Assembly: GCA_019752635.1 (NCBI GenBank)
Contig: JAIELX010000076.1
Span: forward strand, 1 to 64,000
Direction of reading: 5' to 3'
DNA: 64,000 bases
Origin: Candidatus Obscuribacterales bacterium
GTDB lineage: Bacteria > Cyanobacteriota > Vampirovibrionia > Obscuribacterales > Obscuribacteraceae
The notes under the pieces are model-generated. The model was not told the origin of the DNA and did not search any database. It saw only the letters and a list, made by a program, of their open reading frames with translations. A program made the translations under genes and the position numbers. Position 1 is the first letter of the stretch; each line of letters opens with the position of its first letter. Below, one piece after another: positions 53,495 through 62,957 of this stretch.

Positions 53495-53689
53495 ATGATT
53501 AAACGTTCTGCTGTTGCGGTGAGCTGTCTGGTCTTTATGTGTGGTAGTTCGGCTCGCGCCGACCTTGTGCCTTTCGATCCGGCCGATTTAAAGAAGGATC
53601 CGCCAAAGGCCAAGAACAAGGAAGAATCCAACAAAGACAAGAAAGCCGACTCCAAGAAAGCTGAAGATAGCAAGGAAAAAGCGAAGTAG
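53495..53689 (+). CDS. Small secreted Lys-rich protein, 64 aa
   Basis: A classical signal peptide (MIKRSAVAVSCLVFMCGSSARA, about 1-22, cut after ARA) precedes a 40-residue tail that is nearly all Lys, Glu, Asp, Ser and Pro, such as KNKEESNKDKKADSKK. The mature part is probably disordered. The signal resembles that of the 55251 gene. Function unknown. Confidence 0.65.
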   Translation: MIKRSAVAVSCLVFMCGSSARADLVPFDPADLKKDPPKAKNKEESNKDKKADSKKAEDSKEKAK

Positions 53690-53742
53690 CCGACGCGAGC
53701 GTAGGTAGTACTGCCAGTGGTGCAACCGGGTTCGAAACTACT

Positions 53743-54795
53743 ATGACTTCTGCATTTCAATTGCTGGAAAATCGTCGAACGATAGACGTTCAGTGCCTAT
53801 CGTTCGGACTGAGCACGCTTGCGCTAATAGTGCTGTCGGCATTTGTGGCGGCGGCCGCACCGATTCAGTTCTCGATCGGTATCGTGTTTCTGTTCGCGGC
53901 GCCGCATAACTGGATGGAATTGCGCTATTGCCTTTCGCGATTGCCCTCGAAGCTTGGTCCGCTGAAGCCATTCTTCGCGACAAGCTTTATCGGTTTAGCG
54001 CTCTTGTTCGGCAGTTACATTGCTCTGGTTGTCTGCGCACGTACTGGCATGTTGGACGCGAACTTTGCTGTTCCTCTTTTGATGACGTGGAACGTAAGCC
54101 TCATTGCGTGGTGCATGTGGCTTGCAGTCTTGCGATGGCGAACGAGCAAAGCCAGGTTGGTAGCAGTCCTGCTTGCAGCGGTTGTGTTGGCTGCGAGTGT
54201 GAGCAGTCCTCGTTGGTTCTCGCTCGTGCTGGTTTATGCGCACCCGTTCATTGGGTTGTGCGTGCTCGATCGCGAGCTAGTCCGCACCAGGCGCAGTTGG
54301 TTGGCGATCTATCGAAAATGCCTGCTGGTGATACCAGTAGTGGTGTTGGGATTCTTGCTTTCTTTCAGTGGTTCGGAATCCCTGCCCTGTAACAACCTGC
54401 TGGAAAAGCAGATTATTCGCCACGCCGGTTCGTCAGTTCTACCCGATGTTTCCTCGCATCTTTTAGTCTCACTCCACACGTTTTTGGAAATGCTTCATTA
54501 TGGTGTGTGGTGCGTAGCAATACCTGTCGCTACTCGCGCAATTTCGAAATGGAACGTGGAAACGGCGCCGGCTCTCGCTTCTAAGCCGACGTTGCAGAAG
54601 GTCGCTGCGCTGGTTATGTTACTGTCGACGCTTGCTGTTGTAAGTTTCTGGACCGGGTTTGTTGTCGATTTTCAAGCCACCAGAGATTTCTACTTCACTA
54701 TTGCGATGGTGCATGTGCTCGGCGAGATACCGTTCTTGATGTGGCTTTGCCCTGCGTCTTCTCGGACCGGGGTTGTTAGCACATCGGCTCTATGA
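53743..54795 (+). CDS. Multispanning membrane protein of unknown family, 350 aa
   Basis: About eight hydrophobic stretches are visible, such as LSTLALIVLSAFVAAAAPI, FFATSFIGLALLFGSYIALVV (split in reading) and VAALVMLLSTLAVVSFWTG. Motif-like bits are FLFAAPHNWMELRY near residue 50 and EMLHYGVWCVAIP near 248, with His and Glu residues inside spans that could be functional. It overlaps the next gene by four bases (ATGA), so the two are translationally coupled. I do not recognise the family. Confidence 0.75.
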   Translation: MTSAFQLLENRRTIDVQCLSFGLSTLALIVLSAFVAAAAPIQFSIGIVFLFAAPHNWMELRYCLSRLPSKLGPLKPFFATSFIGLALLFGSYIALVVCARTGMLDANFAVPLLMTWNVSLIAWCMWLAVLRWRTSKARLVAVLLAAVVLAASVSSPRWFSLVLVYAHPFIGLCVLDRELVRTRRSWLAIYRKCLLVIPVVVLGFLLSFSGSESLPCNNLLEKQIIRHAGSSVLPDVSSHLLVSLHTFLEMLHYGVWCVAIPVATRAISKWNVETAPALASKPTLQKVAALVMLLSTLAVVSFWTGFVVDFQATRDFYFTIAMVHVLGEIPFLMWLCPASSRTGVVSTSAL

Positions 54796-55187
54796 GCCTT
54801 GAAATAGAGCGGCTCCTGGTTGCAGCTTTGAGGGGCTACGCTATAACCGTTGCGGTGGAAACACCGGTTCTTTGCGCGTTGTTATCTAAGCAACATCCGT
54901 TACGGCGGCGAATATCTGCTGGATTTTGGCTAACAGCGTGCAGTTATCCGTTCGTCACTTTGTGTTTTCCGTTCTTGTTCGATCAAGAGACATACATCTG
55001 GTACGTTATAACGTCTGAAATTTTTGCGCCTCTGTCCGAATGCGCCCTCTTCTGGTTCGTCTATCATCGAAAACCTCCAGCTTCTCGTGAAACAGTTTTT
55101 CGCGATTGCATGGCCGTGATCGCCGCCAATGCAGCGTCCTGCCTGGTCGGCTTCCTGCTGCAGTGGCTGAAAGTCAAACTTTACTGA
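54792..55187 (+). CDS. Membrane protein of unknown family, 131 aa
   Basis: The start overlaps the stop of the previous gene. Spans lie at about 12-28, 40-62, 70-90 and 103-125. A Glu in EIFAPLSECALFW sits inside a hydrophobic part. The tight overlap with the 53743 gene suggests the two proteins form one membrane complex. Family unknown. Confidence 0.7.
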   Translation: MSLEIERLLVAALRGYAITVAVETPVLCALLSKQHPLRRRISAGFWLTACSYPFVTLCFPFLFDQETYIWYVITSEIFAPLSECALFWFVYHRKPPASRETVFRDCMAVIAANAASCLVGFLLQWLKVKLY

Positions 55188-55250
55188 AGATTAGCCCCAC
55201 GGTAAGCGGAAAATTGTGGCAGAATCTCATTAGTGCATCGGGGAGTAACG

Positions 55251-55982
55251 ATGATAGTTAAGCGCGTAAGTGTCATTTGCGTTTTGTGCTTTCTCTGTGG
55301 AGCCGTTGGCGGGCTGACACCGACTAAAGCCGAAGAAGAAACGCCCAAAGCGGCGGAGAATGCCACGTCTACGGGCGGTAGTGAACCCGCGCCCGCTTCC
55401 GAGTCCAAAGAGGGCGCCCCCGCAGGAGGCAAAACTACGCTCAAAGGCGGCGTTCGCGGAGCTGCAATTTTGACGGTTGATGGTCTGGTCGGCATCGAGT
55501 CGGATGCGAAGATGCTCCAGACTAATGTTTACGAAATCATGCGGGAATGCACCCGCAAAGAAACGGCTGTAATGCGCGGTCCGAATTATATCGGCAATGG
55601 CATCGTCATTCCGGCTATTGGCGGTCCGAACGGAACTGTACAAATTGGTGACTTGCCGGCAAGGCGCGACAAATTAGAAAGTTGGCTCGGTTCAAGTGAA
55701 GAAGTATGCAACGTACTGGAAAATCACATGGACGCGTTAATACTTCCAGAAAACCCGTCAGAGCAGCTTGGCAATCTCTGGACAGGTATGAGGAGCACGC
55801 TTCAGGCTGCAAAAGGCAACATCGACAAGATGAAAGAGTTGCTGGCTCAGCATAAGTTTGATAAGAAACTAGTTGGGCGCGCGGCATTGCGCGTGTATGA
55901 TTCTATGAGTGCTCTGGAAAAAATGCGTTCGCAAGTACTCGCTATCGTACAACCGGAAGCAAAACTGGAAGCAAAAGAGTAG
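55251..55982 (+). CDS. Secreted protein of unknown family, 243 aa
   Basis: ATG at 55251 follows GGGGAG. A signal peptide (MIVKRVSVICVLCFLCGAVG ..., about 1-27, cut near KAE) is followed by a Glu/Ala/Pro/Ser-rich linker (to about 70) and a helical domain, with KKETAVM-like and LLAQHKFDKKLVGRAALRVY parts. Cysteines occur at two positions in the mature part, around RECTRK and EEVCNVL. Function unknown. Its gene is followed by the 55998 gene at 15 bp. Confidence 0.75.
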   Translation: MIVKRVSVICVLCFLCGAVGGLTPTKAEEETPKAAENATSTGGSEPAPASESKEGAPAGGKTTLKGGVRGAAILTVDGLVGIESDAKMLQTNVYEIMRECTRKETAVMRGPNYIGNGIVIPAIGGPNGTVQIGDLPARRDKLESWLGSSEEVCNVLENHMDALILPENPSEQLGNLWTGMRSTLQAAKGNIDKMKELLAQHKFDKKLVGRAALRVYDSMSALEKMRSQVLAIVQPEAKLEAKE

Positions 55983-55997
55983 GGAGTTGCGTCGACG

Positions 55998-56246
55998 ATG
56001 GCTGCTTCGGACAAGAATGAGAAATTTAGCCGCTTCGCTAGAATCGGAGCGCCGTTTGCAGTTGTAGCAGCAAGTCTCAGTTCGCTCTTGTCGCGGGGCG
56101 AAGTATCCCCTGCTGATGAATCGCTCGATTGGATGGGCATCTACGCAACTACTGCGGTAGGTGGACTCATGGCCGGCGTAGATACCGGGCTAGTTTGCGG
56201 TGGCATCTACTGGCTGCTGTGGCGGTTGCAACGTAACTGCGCGTAG
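55998..56246 (+). CDS. Small membrane protein, 82 aa
   Basis: ATG at 55998 with GGGAG eleven bases upstream. Two hydrophobic stretches (about 17-32 and 48-74) with a charged N-terminus suggest two spans. It is 15 bp behind the secreted protein gene, so they probably share a transcript. Family unknown. Confidence 0.6.
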   Translation: MAASDKNEKFSRFARIGAPFAVVAASLSSLLSRGEVSPADESLDWMGIYATTAVGGLMAGVDTGLVCGGIYWLLWRLQRNCA

Positions 56247-57250
56247 TGCTGCTTGAATCGATAGATGCGACGTAATGTATTGAATCGTTGTCGACCCTGG
56301 ACTCTACGAGATCTTCGGGGCCGTCGCTCGGTGCAGGTCCCACGCCCCTTGGGCATCGAGACGCAACGAACAGGACACCTGTCATGTCGGGATTGCGGAT
56401 GGCATTGAAAGCTCAACCAACGGTGCTCCCGGGATCCGCTGCAGGCACGCAGCTTGGCGCCGTGTTTTCGCTCGGGTTGGCCTGCAGGATAACAACCAAC
56501 GTCCGCTGCAGGTGGACTCAAGTACGTGCGGGGGCTCGGATTTAAAGCATCCAAGTCCAGCCAAGCAAGCAAGTTCGCGTCGAAGCTCCCCCATCGAAGC
56601 GTACTTGCTTGGTTGGCGGACTCGTATGCTTCGTCCACCAGCCGAGCAGCTGCATCGCACCTTATCGATATAGAGTCGCGGGCCCGGCGCGCGAATCGGG
56701 TTGAACGAAAGCGGAGGGTGTGCCGCAACGTACGGCAGGCTCAACGGCGAGGGACCGGGGTTCGCGTCGATTCCTCCAGCCTTGTCGAAAGAGTTGGCGT
56801 CGGCAATCGCATCGATAACTCCGGCAACCGCATCGATTCTGTCGCCTGTACCGGAAGTTTCAGCGGCAATGGCACCAGCCCCGACTTTGTCCGAAACTGC
56901 GTCATCACGGTCGTGATCCTGCGAGCGATCCGTGCGAAGAAAGCCCAATGCGGTAGCCTTTGTCCGCAGTAAAGGTTGTTTGAAAAAATGCAGATGAAGC
57001 CTCACCGCATTTAGTGTCAATTGTGTAAGAAGATTGCTCAGGTCCTGGTTCATGAACAGAAGCGATTTCGACCTGCTGGTGGTTCGAGGGTATAAATTGT
57101 TCATGCAGACCTCCCTATTTAATGTAATCTGAGTCGCAACTTTGCCACTCTCTATGTGTCTACGAAAAAAGAGACAAAAAAGTTCAAAATTTTGACTGCT
57201 TGATAAGCTGTAAGTTATGGAATTCATCTAATCGGTTGCACTGGAATCAA
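56247..57250. other. Largely gene-free region of about 1 kb
   Basis: Frames on both strands overlap and neither has clearly protein-like composition. The best candidate on the minus strand is listed separately. A short repeated string GCATCGAT(A/T) occurs at about 56808 and 56831. The 57.0-57.25 kb part must contain the export operon promoter. Confidence 0.4.
56382..57104 (-). CDS. Doubtful open frame with strong ribosome-binding site, 240 aa
   Basis: ATG at 57104 follows GGGAGG at ideal spacing, the strongest such site in this region. The predicted protein starts MNNLYPRTTSRSKSLLFMN, continues with a polar part and an Asp/Ala-rich stretch (DRIDAVAGVIDAIADA) and ends in a Cys- and Arg-rich tail that looks unlike a folded protein. 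Perhaps only the first half is coding, or the gene is decaying. Overlapping plus-strand frames (for example 56526-56972) are the alternative. Confidence 0.35.
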   Translation of the reverse strand: MNNLYPRTTSRSKSLLFMNQDLSNLLTQLTLNAVRLHLHFFKQPLLRTKATALGFLRTDRSQDHDRDDAVSDKVGAGAIAAETSGTGDRIDAVAGVIDAIADANSFDKAGGIDANPGPSPLSLPYVAAHPPLSFNPIRAPGPRLYIDKVRCSCSAGGRSIRVRQPSKYASMGELRRELACLAGLGCFKSEPPHVLESTCSGRWLLSCRPTRAKTRRQAACLQRIPGAPLVELSMPSAIPT

Positions 57251-58609
57251 ATGACAGACTCGAATGCGAAACCTGGAAAGCCTCTGGTCCTTTTGACCAT
57301 TGCCGTGCTGCCTTTGATGATCTGGTTCGGTTTTGATCATTGGGGTCTGGACCCTTCAAAGCGTCCTATCGTCGTGACCGGCACCGTTCAGGCCCGCGAG
57401 ATTCCGCTTGCGTCCAAAGTCGGAGGACGGCTGAGTAAGGTTTATGTTTTCGAGGGCGATCGCGTCAAAGCCGGGCAGGCAATTGTTGAGTTTGAGCTGC
57501 CCGAACTCGAGGCAAAGCGAGCTCAAATGGCGGCAATGGTAGGGCGAAACGAGGCTGCTCTCCTGGAGTTGCGCAACGGTTCGCGTCCCGAAGAGATTCA
57601 ACAAGCCGCCGCGAAAATGGAAGCGGACCGTGCAAGACACGACATGCTGAGGCGCGGCTATCGCAAAGAGGACATTCAAAAGTCCACCGCGCAGCGCTCC
57701 GAAGCCGAAGCCCTACTAAAACTGCAACTGGCCGGACATCGGATCGAAGAGATAGAACAAGCGAAAAACACCATGGAGCAAGCTAAGTTGCATGCTTTGT
57801 GGCTCAAGCGCGATTATGAGCGCTACAAAGGTCTTGCACAACAAGGCGCTGTGTCGAGCCGAGAAGCCGAGCAGTTGAAGAACCAGTGGGACCAGGCGGA
57901 AGAGGCGTTTGAGGCGGCGCAGGCCAACTTCTCGAAGTTTAAAGCCGGCTTCCGCGTCGAAGAAATTGTCGCTGCCAGGCAACGAGCCGAAGCTGCCAGC
58001 CGACAAGAGTCTGCCATGAAGGCTGGTCCTCGTCCGGAGGAGATCAGCGCCGCAGGAAAGGAATTTGAACAAGCTGAGGCTCAATATGTCTTGCTGAAGA
58101 AGGGCGCTCGCGCAGAGGCTATTCGTCGCGCCGAAGCCGATTTGCAGCACGCGAAAGCGCAGCTGTCCGAAGTTGATGCGCAGCTTGCTGAGCAAAAAAT
58201 CGAAGCGCCTGCCGACGCTGAAGTAAGCGTCATGGACCTGCATGCCGGTGAAGTTCTGGCTGCAGGAAAGACTCTTGCCACGCTAACGCGCTTGGATGAC
58301 TTGTGGACACGCGTTTACATTCCAGAGCGCCAGCTTGCACGAGTTCGAGTCGGACAGAAAGTCAAAGTGCGCGCCGACGCATTCCCCGCCAAAGAATTCC
58401 AGGGCACCATAGTGCAGATACCGTCCCAAGCCGAGTTCACCCCGCGAAATGTTCAAACTCCGGAAGAAAGAAGCGCACAAGTTTTTGCAATTAAAGTCCG
58501 CATCGACAACAAAGAGTTGTTGCTCCGCGGAGGCATGAATGCCGAGGTTACCTTGCCACCGCCGGGTTCGTGGCAATCGGTCGCTGAGCAATCGGAGACT
58601 ATTAAGTGA
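57251..58609 (+). CDS. HlyD-family membrane fusion protein of an ABC exporter, 452 aa
   Basis: ATG at 57251 is followed by one membrane span (LVLLTIAVLPLMIWFGF, about 12-28). A lipoyl-like barrel (VGGRLSKVYVFEGDRVKAGQ) comes next, then a long coiled-coil hairpin (about 80-330) and the second lipoyl half with APADAEVSVMDLHAGEVL. Inside the coil a unit G-x-R-x-E-E-I-x-x-A recurs six times. The protein would span the periplasm and link the inner-membrane transporter to an outer channel. It overlaps the ATPase gene by four bases. The three-gene operon resembles YbhG-YbhF-YbhR. Confidence 0.92.
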   Translation: MTDSNAKPGKPLVLLTIAVLPLMIWFGFDHWGLDPSKRPIVVTGTVQAREIPLASKVGGRLSKVYVFEGDRVKAGQAIVEFELPELEAKRAQMAAMVGRNEAALLELRNGSRPEEIQQAAAKMEADRARHDMLRRGYRKEDIQKSTAQRSEAEALLKLQLAGHRIEEIEQAKNTMEQAKLHALWLKRDYERYKGLAQQGAVSSREAEQLKNQWDQAEEAFEAAQANFSKFKAGFRVEEIVAARQRAEAASRQESAMKAGPRPEEISAAGKEFEQAEAQYVLLKKGARAEAIRRAEADLQHAKAQLSEVDAQLAEQKIEAPADAEVSVMDLHAGEVLAAGKTLATLTRLDDLWTRVYIPERQLARVRVGQKVKVRADAFPAKEFQGTIVQIPSQAEFTPRNVQTPEERSAQVFAIKVRIDNKELLLRGGMNAEVTLPPPGSWQSVAEQSETIK

Positions 58610-59565
58610 GTCAGTTCGCACTTTCGCTGCTGGATCTTACCAAGAAATATGGCGACCGCACTGTAGTTGACCACCTGAATTTTAACGTTGAGAAAGGCGA
58701 AATTTTCGGCTACCTCGGACCCAACGGATCCGGTAAGACAACAACGATCAAGATGCTGTGCGGGCTCGTTTCCCCGACGGAAGGAACCGCCCTGGTCAAT
58801 GGGTTTGATATCCGGACAAGCGCTGACCAAATTCGTATGAGCATCGGCTACATGTCGCAGCAATTCAGTTTGTATCGAACGCTTACTGTAACGCAGAATT
58901 TGGATTTCTACGCGGAACTGTATGGGCTCAAAGGTGCAATTGCGAATAAGCGCAAGGCGCAAGTTATTGAAATAACCGGATTGAATGATTACAGTGATCG
59001 CAAGGCCGCCGAGCTTTCCGGTGGCTGGAAACAGCGATTAGCGCTGGCTTGCGCTATTGTGCATCAGCCACCTATAGTGTTTTTAGATGAACCTACCGCA
59101 GGAATTGATCCAGTAGCACGGCGCGCACTGTGGGACTTGCTTTTTTCGCTGGCGGGAACCGGTATCACGTTTTTTGTCACTACGCACTATATGGACGAAG
59201 CTGAGCGATGCAGCACAGTCGGCTATATTTATCAAAGTCGATTAATTGCATTGGGAAAGATTGATGAGCTAAGAAAACTGCCGGTTGTAGACGATCCCGA
59301 CTACAGGCATTTTGAACTCAGCTGCTCTCGTATCATGCAGAGCTTTCAGTTCTTTCGCTCAAGAAGCTACGTGAAGGATGTCACCATATTTGGTAGAAGC
59401 TTGCACGTAGTTGTACCTGTTTCCATCACCGAAGAGAATCTCCTCGAGGAGATTGCTCAAACCGATTTGAACATTTCGGATATTCGTCCGATTAAGCCCT
59501 CGCTGGAAGATGTATTTGTCACGCTCACCGAACGAGAAGATCGTAAGAAGGAGAGCAAAGTATGA
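58606..59565 (+). CDS. ABC exporter ATP-binding protein, 319 aa
   Basis: The start is GTG at 58606, overlapping the previous stop. Walker A is GPNGSGKTTTIKML, the Q-loop is in YMSQQFSLY, the signature appears as LSGGWKQRLAL, Walker B as IVFLDEPTAGIDP and the H-loop as TTHYMDEAERC. It is a drug- or lipid-exporter type (ABC-2). The signature glycine-glycine-Trp form is also found in YbhF-type proteins. It overlaps the permease gene by four bases. Confidence 0.95.
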   Translation: MSQFALSLLDLTKKYGDRTVVDHLNFNVEKGEIFGYLGPNGSGKTTTIKMLCGLVSPTEGTALVNGFDIRTSADQIRMSIGYMSQQFSLYRTLTVTQNLDFYAELYGLKGAIANKRKAQVIEITGLNDYSDRKAAELSGGWKQRLALACAIVHQPPIVFLDEPTAGIDPVARRALWDLLFSLAGTGITFFVTTHYMDEAERCSTVGYIYQSRLIALGKIDELRKLPVVDDPDYRHFELSCSRIMQSFQFFRSRSYVKDVTIFGRSLHVVVPVSITEENLLEEIAQTDLNISDIRPIKPSLEDVFVTLTEREDRKKESKV

Positions 59566-60740
59566 ACGAGCCCGAGGTGATTCGACCTGAGGACTTTCGT
59601 TTTGCTAATTGGATTGAACGCACCTTCTGGGGCTTTCACGCGGTGATGATGAAAGAGTGGATTGAGGTACTGAACGATAAGTTTACTCTGGCGATTATTT
59701 TGTGCGTGCCCATTTTTCAGATGATCATCTATGGCTTCGGTGTCAGCTTTGATGTGCGCCGCGTAGACACCGTAATTGTGGATCAGGACCGCCGGCCGCA
59801 GTCACAAATATTGCTGGATAAAATGAATGCGACCGACTACTTCAATTTTCGGGCCCGCGTGTCATCGCGCGAAGAAGCCGTGAAGATGATCGTTGCCGGA
59901 AGAGCACGAGTAGCCATTATCATTCCTCCCGGGTTTTCGAACAAAGTTGCGCAGAACGTCCCCTCGCAGGTGCAAGTTTTGATTGACGGTTCCGACTCCA
60001 CGGTTGCTAGTGCGGTTGGCAACGCTGCGATTGCCTCCGGGCAGAATAGATCGATCGAAATCATGCGAGAGTTGTTGAATGTAAGCGCTGTTCAAAACCC
60101 CATAGACGTGCGAACCAGAATGCTGTTCAACCCGGATATGCGCACTACTAATTTCATTTTGCCTGGATTGGTTGGTTTCATGGCGCAAACTATAACGCTA
60201 TTCCTCACAGTGAATTCTATCGTGAAAGAACGTGAGGTAGGCACACTCGAACAGCTTCTGGTGACTCCTGTTCGTCCGCTGGGATTGATGGTAGGCAAGC
60301 TTATCCCTTATGGCATCATTGGTTTTATTGGAACGAATTTGCTGCTTGCTTCCATGGTGCTCATTTTCAATGTGCCGATTGCCGGCAACGTATTTTTGCT
60401 TGAAGCGTGCATCGCTATATTTGTGTTTGTCTCGCTGTCAATTGGTATCCTCATTTCGACCGTCTCGTCGAATCAAGCGCAAGCCATGCATGTCGCGTCT
60501 TTCGTATTGATACCGTCAGTGTTGTTGTCCGGCTTTATCTTCCCCCGCGAATCCATGCCCTTGTTGCTGAATTGGTTGGGCTACACCATTCCACTTACAT
60601 ATTTCTTGCAGATACAACGCGGCATAGTATTGAGAGGGGCGGGGGTGGAAGATCTGTGGCAATGGATCTTGCCACTACTGTTTTTTGGCATTCTGTTGAT
60701 TTGGATCAGCGTTAAGCGCTTTCGGACCACTGTCGGCTGA
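59562..60740 (+). CDS. ABC-2 type exporter permease, 392 aa
   Basis: It has a first span (about 40-60), a large extracytoplasmic domain of about 130 residues with VIVDQDRRPQSQ and VLIDGSDSTVA, then five spans, including the family's motif REVGTLEQLLVTPVRP and FILPGLVGFMAQ. It is the inner-membrane channel of the exporter; a single permease gene means it would work as a homodimer, whereas the E. coli ybh operon has two permeases. Confidence 0.94.
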   Translation: MNEPEVIRPEDFRFANWIERTFWGFHAVMMKEWIEVLNDKFTLAIILCVPIFQMIIYGFGVSFDVRRVDTVIVDQDRRPQSQILLDKMNATDYFNFRARVSSREEAVKMIVAGRARVAIIIPPGFSNKVAQNVPSQVQVLIDGSDSTVASAVGNAAIASGQNRSIEIMRELLNVSAVQNPIDVRTRMLFNPDMRTTNFILPGLVGFMAQTITLFLTVNSIVKEREVGTLEQLLVTPVRPLGLMVGKLIPYGIIGFIGTNLLLASMVLIFNVPIAGNVFLLEACIAIFVFVSLSIGILISTVSSNQAQAMHVASFVLIPSVLLSGFIFPRESMPLLLNWLGYTIPLTYFLQIQRGIVLRGAGVEDLWQWILPLLFFGILLIWISVKRFRTTVG

Positions 60741-60949
60741 TGATTGAGACGCTTGCCAAGACAGATCCGGTGTTAGAGGATGCTCCCGAACCTTGTTGGC
60801 GTTTGAGATCACGGTATCGCTAGCGATGGTGTGGCCTGCATCCGTCATGGAGTATGAGCCGCGACATTCAAGTCGACTACGAACCAGTCTTCCGGTAAAA
60901 TGAGCCCGCTTCAGGGTAAATAGTCCGAAAGAGCGAACGAGTACTAGCC

Positions 60950-61873
60950 ATGAACCTAGCCAAAGCTGCTTTCCTTTGCATGTGGTCGATTCTGCCGGGT
61001 TGTGTCGTGCTGGCGTCGCCCCTTTCTACCACTGCGGACCCGTACGAGGCAGGCGTCAGATACTACAACGCCAGGAACTACAAAGCCGCCGCCCATATGT
61101 TTGAAACAGCGATGCGTTTGAACCCTGCGCATTCTTCCGCTCTTTATTACGACGCGCTTTGCTATCAGCACTTAGGTGAAACAGAGCATGCACGGGCGCT
61201 GCATCATCACGTTGTGAATATCTTTCCGACATCGCCGGCCGCAGCTTTGGCTCAGCAGGCGCTTTCAAAGATGGGGGCGGTGGTTGCAGCCTCTGCGACG
61301 AAGCCGGGTGCAGGAGCACCTGCGGCTGCTCCCGGTACACCTCCGGAGATTGTCGCTATCGATGCTGAGCTGGCAGTTGCTGCCAGGGAAGCGTCTTCCA
61401 ACCACGGCGAACTAGCGGAACGCGCATTCATGGATGCCGAACGCAAGGCGGAGCGGCTTGGTCGCGTTAGTCCGAAACTAGCTCAGGTATTGGGTGCGAT
61501 GGGTGATTACTTTGTAGCGCGCGGAGAGCCGGACAAAGCCTGCAAGGCCTTTAAGAAAGAACTACAAGTTAAAGAACGACTGCTTGATCGCAATAGCATG
61601 GAGCTGGCGGACTGTATGTCGCGACACGCCACGGCGTTCTTAAACGACGGACAGGCGGATGAGGCGGAACGCTTGTTGACGCGCAGCGTGGAAGCTTATC
61701 AGCGCGCATATGAATCGAACGAGCGCAATCGCAAGAATACCAAAGTAGAAAAAGATAAGTGGGCCGGCTCTTTGGCACAGTTGGCCAATTGTTATCGCAA
61801 GATGGGCAAATTCTCCGAGGCAAAGCAGCTTGATGCTCAGGTCTACAACTTGAACAATGCCCCTCAGAATTAG
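60950..61873 (+). CDS. Secreted TPR protein, 307 aa
   Basis: A signal peptide (MNLAKAAFLCMWSILPGCVVLAS, about 1-23) is followed by a TPR pair, GVRYYNARNYKAAAHMFETA and SALYYDALCYQHLGETEHAR. An Ala/Pro-rich linker (about 110-125) and further helical repeats (SPKLAQVLGAMGDYFVARGE ... KACKAFKKELQVKERLL) come next. Such proteins hold partner proteins in the periplasm. It ends three bases before the convergent CorA gene. Confidence 0.8.
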   Translation: MNLAKAAFLCMWSILPGCVVLASPLSTTADPYEAGVRYYNARNYKAAAHMFETAMRLNPAHSSALYYDALCYQHLGETEHARALHHHVVNIFPTSPAAALAQQALSKMGAVVAASATKPGAGAPAAAPGTPPEIVAIDAELAVAAREASSNHGELAERAFMDAERKAERLGRVSPKLAQVLGAMGDYFVARGEPDKACKAFKKELQVKERLLDRNSMELADCMSRHATAFLNDGQADEAERLLTRSVEAYQRAYESNERNRKNTKVEKDKWAGSLAQLANCYRKMGKFSEAKQLDAQVYNLNNAPQN

Positions 61874-62931
61874 AAACGAATGTATCCGCGCGTTTTGAGC
61901 CAGATAAGCAGCCCGCCCGAAACGACGAACATGCTGGCCAGGCAGACGTAGTAACCACCCTCCCAGTGAATTTCCGGGATGGTAAAGTTCATGCCGTAGA
62001 CTCCGGCGATCAATGTAGGCGGCAGGAACAAAGTGGCGATGATCGTCAGTATCATCGTAGTTTCATTCGTTCGTAACCCCAATCCGGAAACATAGACGTC
62101 CATTAGATCGTAAGACATTGCTCTGTATGTTTCAAAAAGGCGCAATACAGATTGTGCTTCTGCCATGCGGGCCCTGAAATCTTCTCGCCCTTCCTCGCCG
62201 ATTACAGGATTGCGCGAGTGCACTACCGATTGCATGATTATTTCAACCGGCCAGACGGCATTGAGGAAGATCCATATCAATTGCTGCGAGCGATTGATTA
62301 GTTCGAGCTCTTGCTTTCCGGGGTTGCGAATAATTTTGTTCTGAATGGCCTCTAGTTTTGTGCCACCAGTTTTCAGCAGATCCAGATAGCTGTTAATGAT
62401 GTCGCCGAGCAGCTCAGCGGCGAGCCTATCGGACCCGTAGGCGGCTATGTGCTGACCCTTGGCCATGAGCTTATGGGTGACAAGGGAGAAGGCATTGTCG
62501 TGGCTGAATTGTCTTGTGACCATGAAATTTTCGGTAATCAAAAAATTGACCGTTTCCAGGGCATCGATATTGTCTGTTACCGAAGGGCGTTGAAGCGACC
62601 AAAAGACACCTTCGGCGAAATCCTCAGTGTAAGAACGCCTGTGAGGACTGCGCAGAAGTTTGATTTGATTGTCGCTCAGATCGAGTAACCGGCGTAGTTC
62701 CTTCCAAAACTCATCGTTGGCGACTCCGGTGATATGCATCCAGACAACGGATTTCTGCGACTTCAACTCTGCTAAGTCGTCAAAGCTATGAAAGCCGGAC
62801 TCCATCAGCCCGTCCTCGTCGATGTAATAGAGTTGTATCCTTACTTCTACATTGTCGGGAAGGCACGGAAGCATTTGGTAAGTTTCGCCACAGAAATTAA
62901 GCCTTCCGTAGGTAAACTCAAGTTCCTTCAT
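61870..62931 (-). CDS. corA: CorA-family magnesium/cobalt channel
   Basis: The large cytoplasmic N-domain is followed by two C-terminal membrane spans with the family motif YGMNF between them (GVYGMNFTIPEIHWEGGYY). ATG at 62931 follows GGAGTGA; the frame also has ATG at 62982, which would overlap the upstream gene by 25 bp. The protein forms a pentameric Mg2+ channel, closed by Mg2+ bound to the cytoplasmic part. It ends with a basic tail. It overlaps the convergent TPR gene by 4 bases. Confidence 0.93.
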   Translation of the reverse strand: MKELEFTYGRLNFCGETYQMLPCLPDNVEVRIQLYYIDEDGLMESGFHSFDDLAELKSQKSVVWMHITGVANDEFWKELRRLLDLSDNQIKLLRSPHRRSYTEDFAEGVFWSLQRPSVTDNIDALETVNFLITENFMVTRQFSHDNAFSLVTHKLMAKGQHIAAYGSDRLAAELLGDIINSYLDLLKTGGTKLEAIQNKIIRNPGKQELELINRSQQLIWIFLNAVWPVEIIMQSVVHSRNPVIGEEGREDFRARMAEAQSVLRLFETYRAMSYDLMDVYVSGLGLRTNETTMILTIIATLFLPPTLIAGVYGMNFTIPEIHWEGGYYVCLASMFVVSGGLLIWLKTRGYIRF

Positions 62932-62957
62932 AAGCTTCACTCCGTCGCTGCGTTTGT

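Noticed and set aside
56526..56972. 148-codon plus-strand frame in the gene-poor region
   Set aside because: It has no ribosome-binding site and an Arg/Ser-rich composition; kept only as an alternative to the doubtful minus-strand frame.
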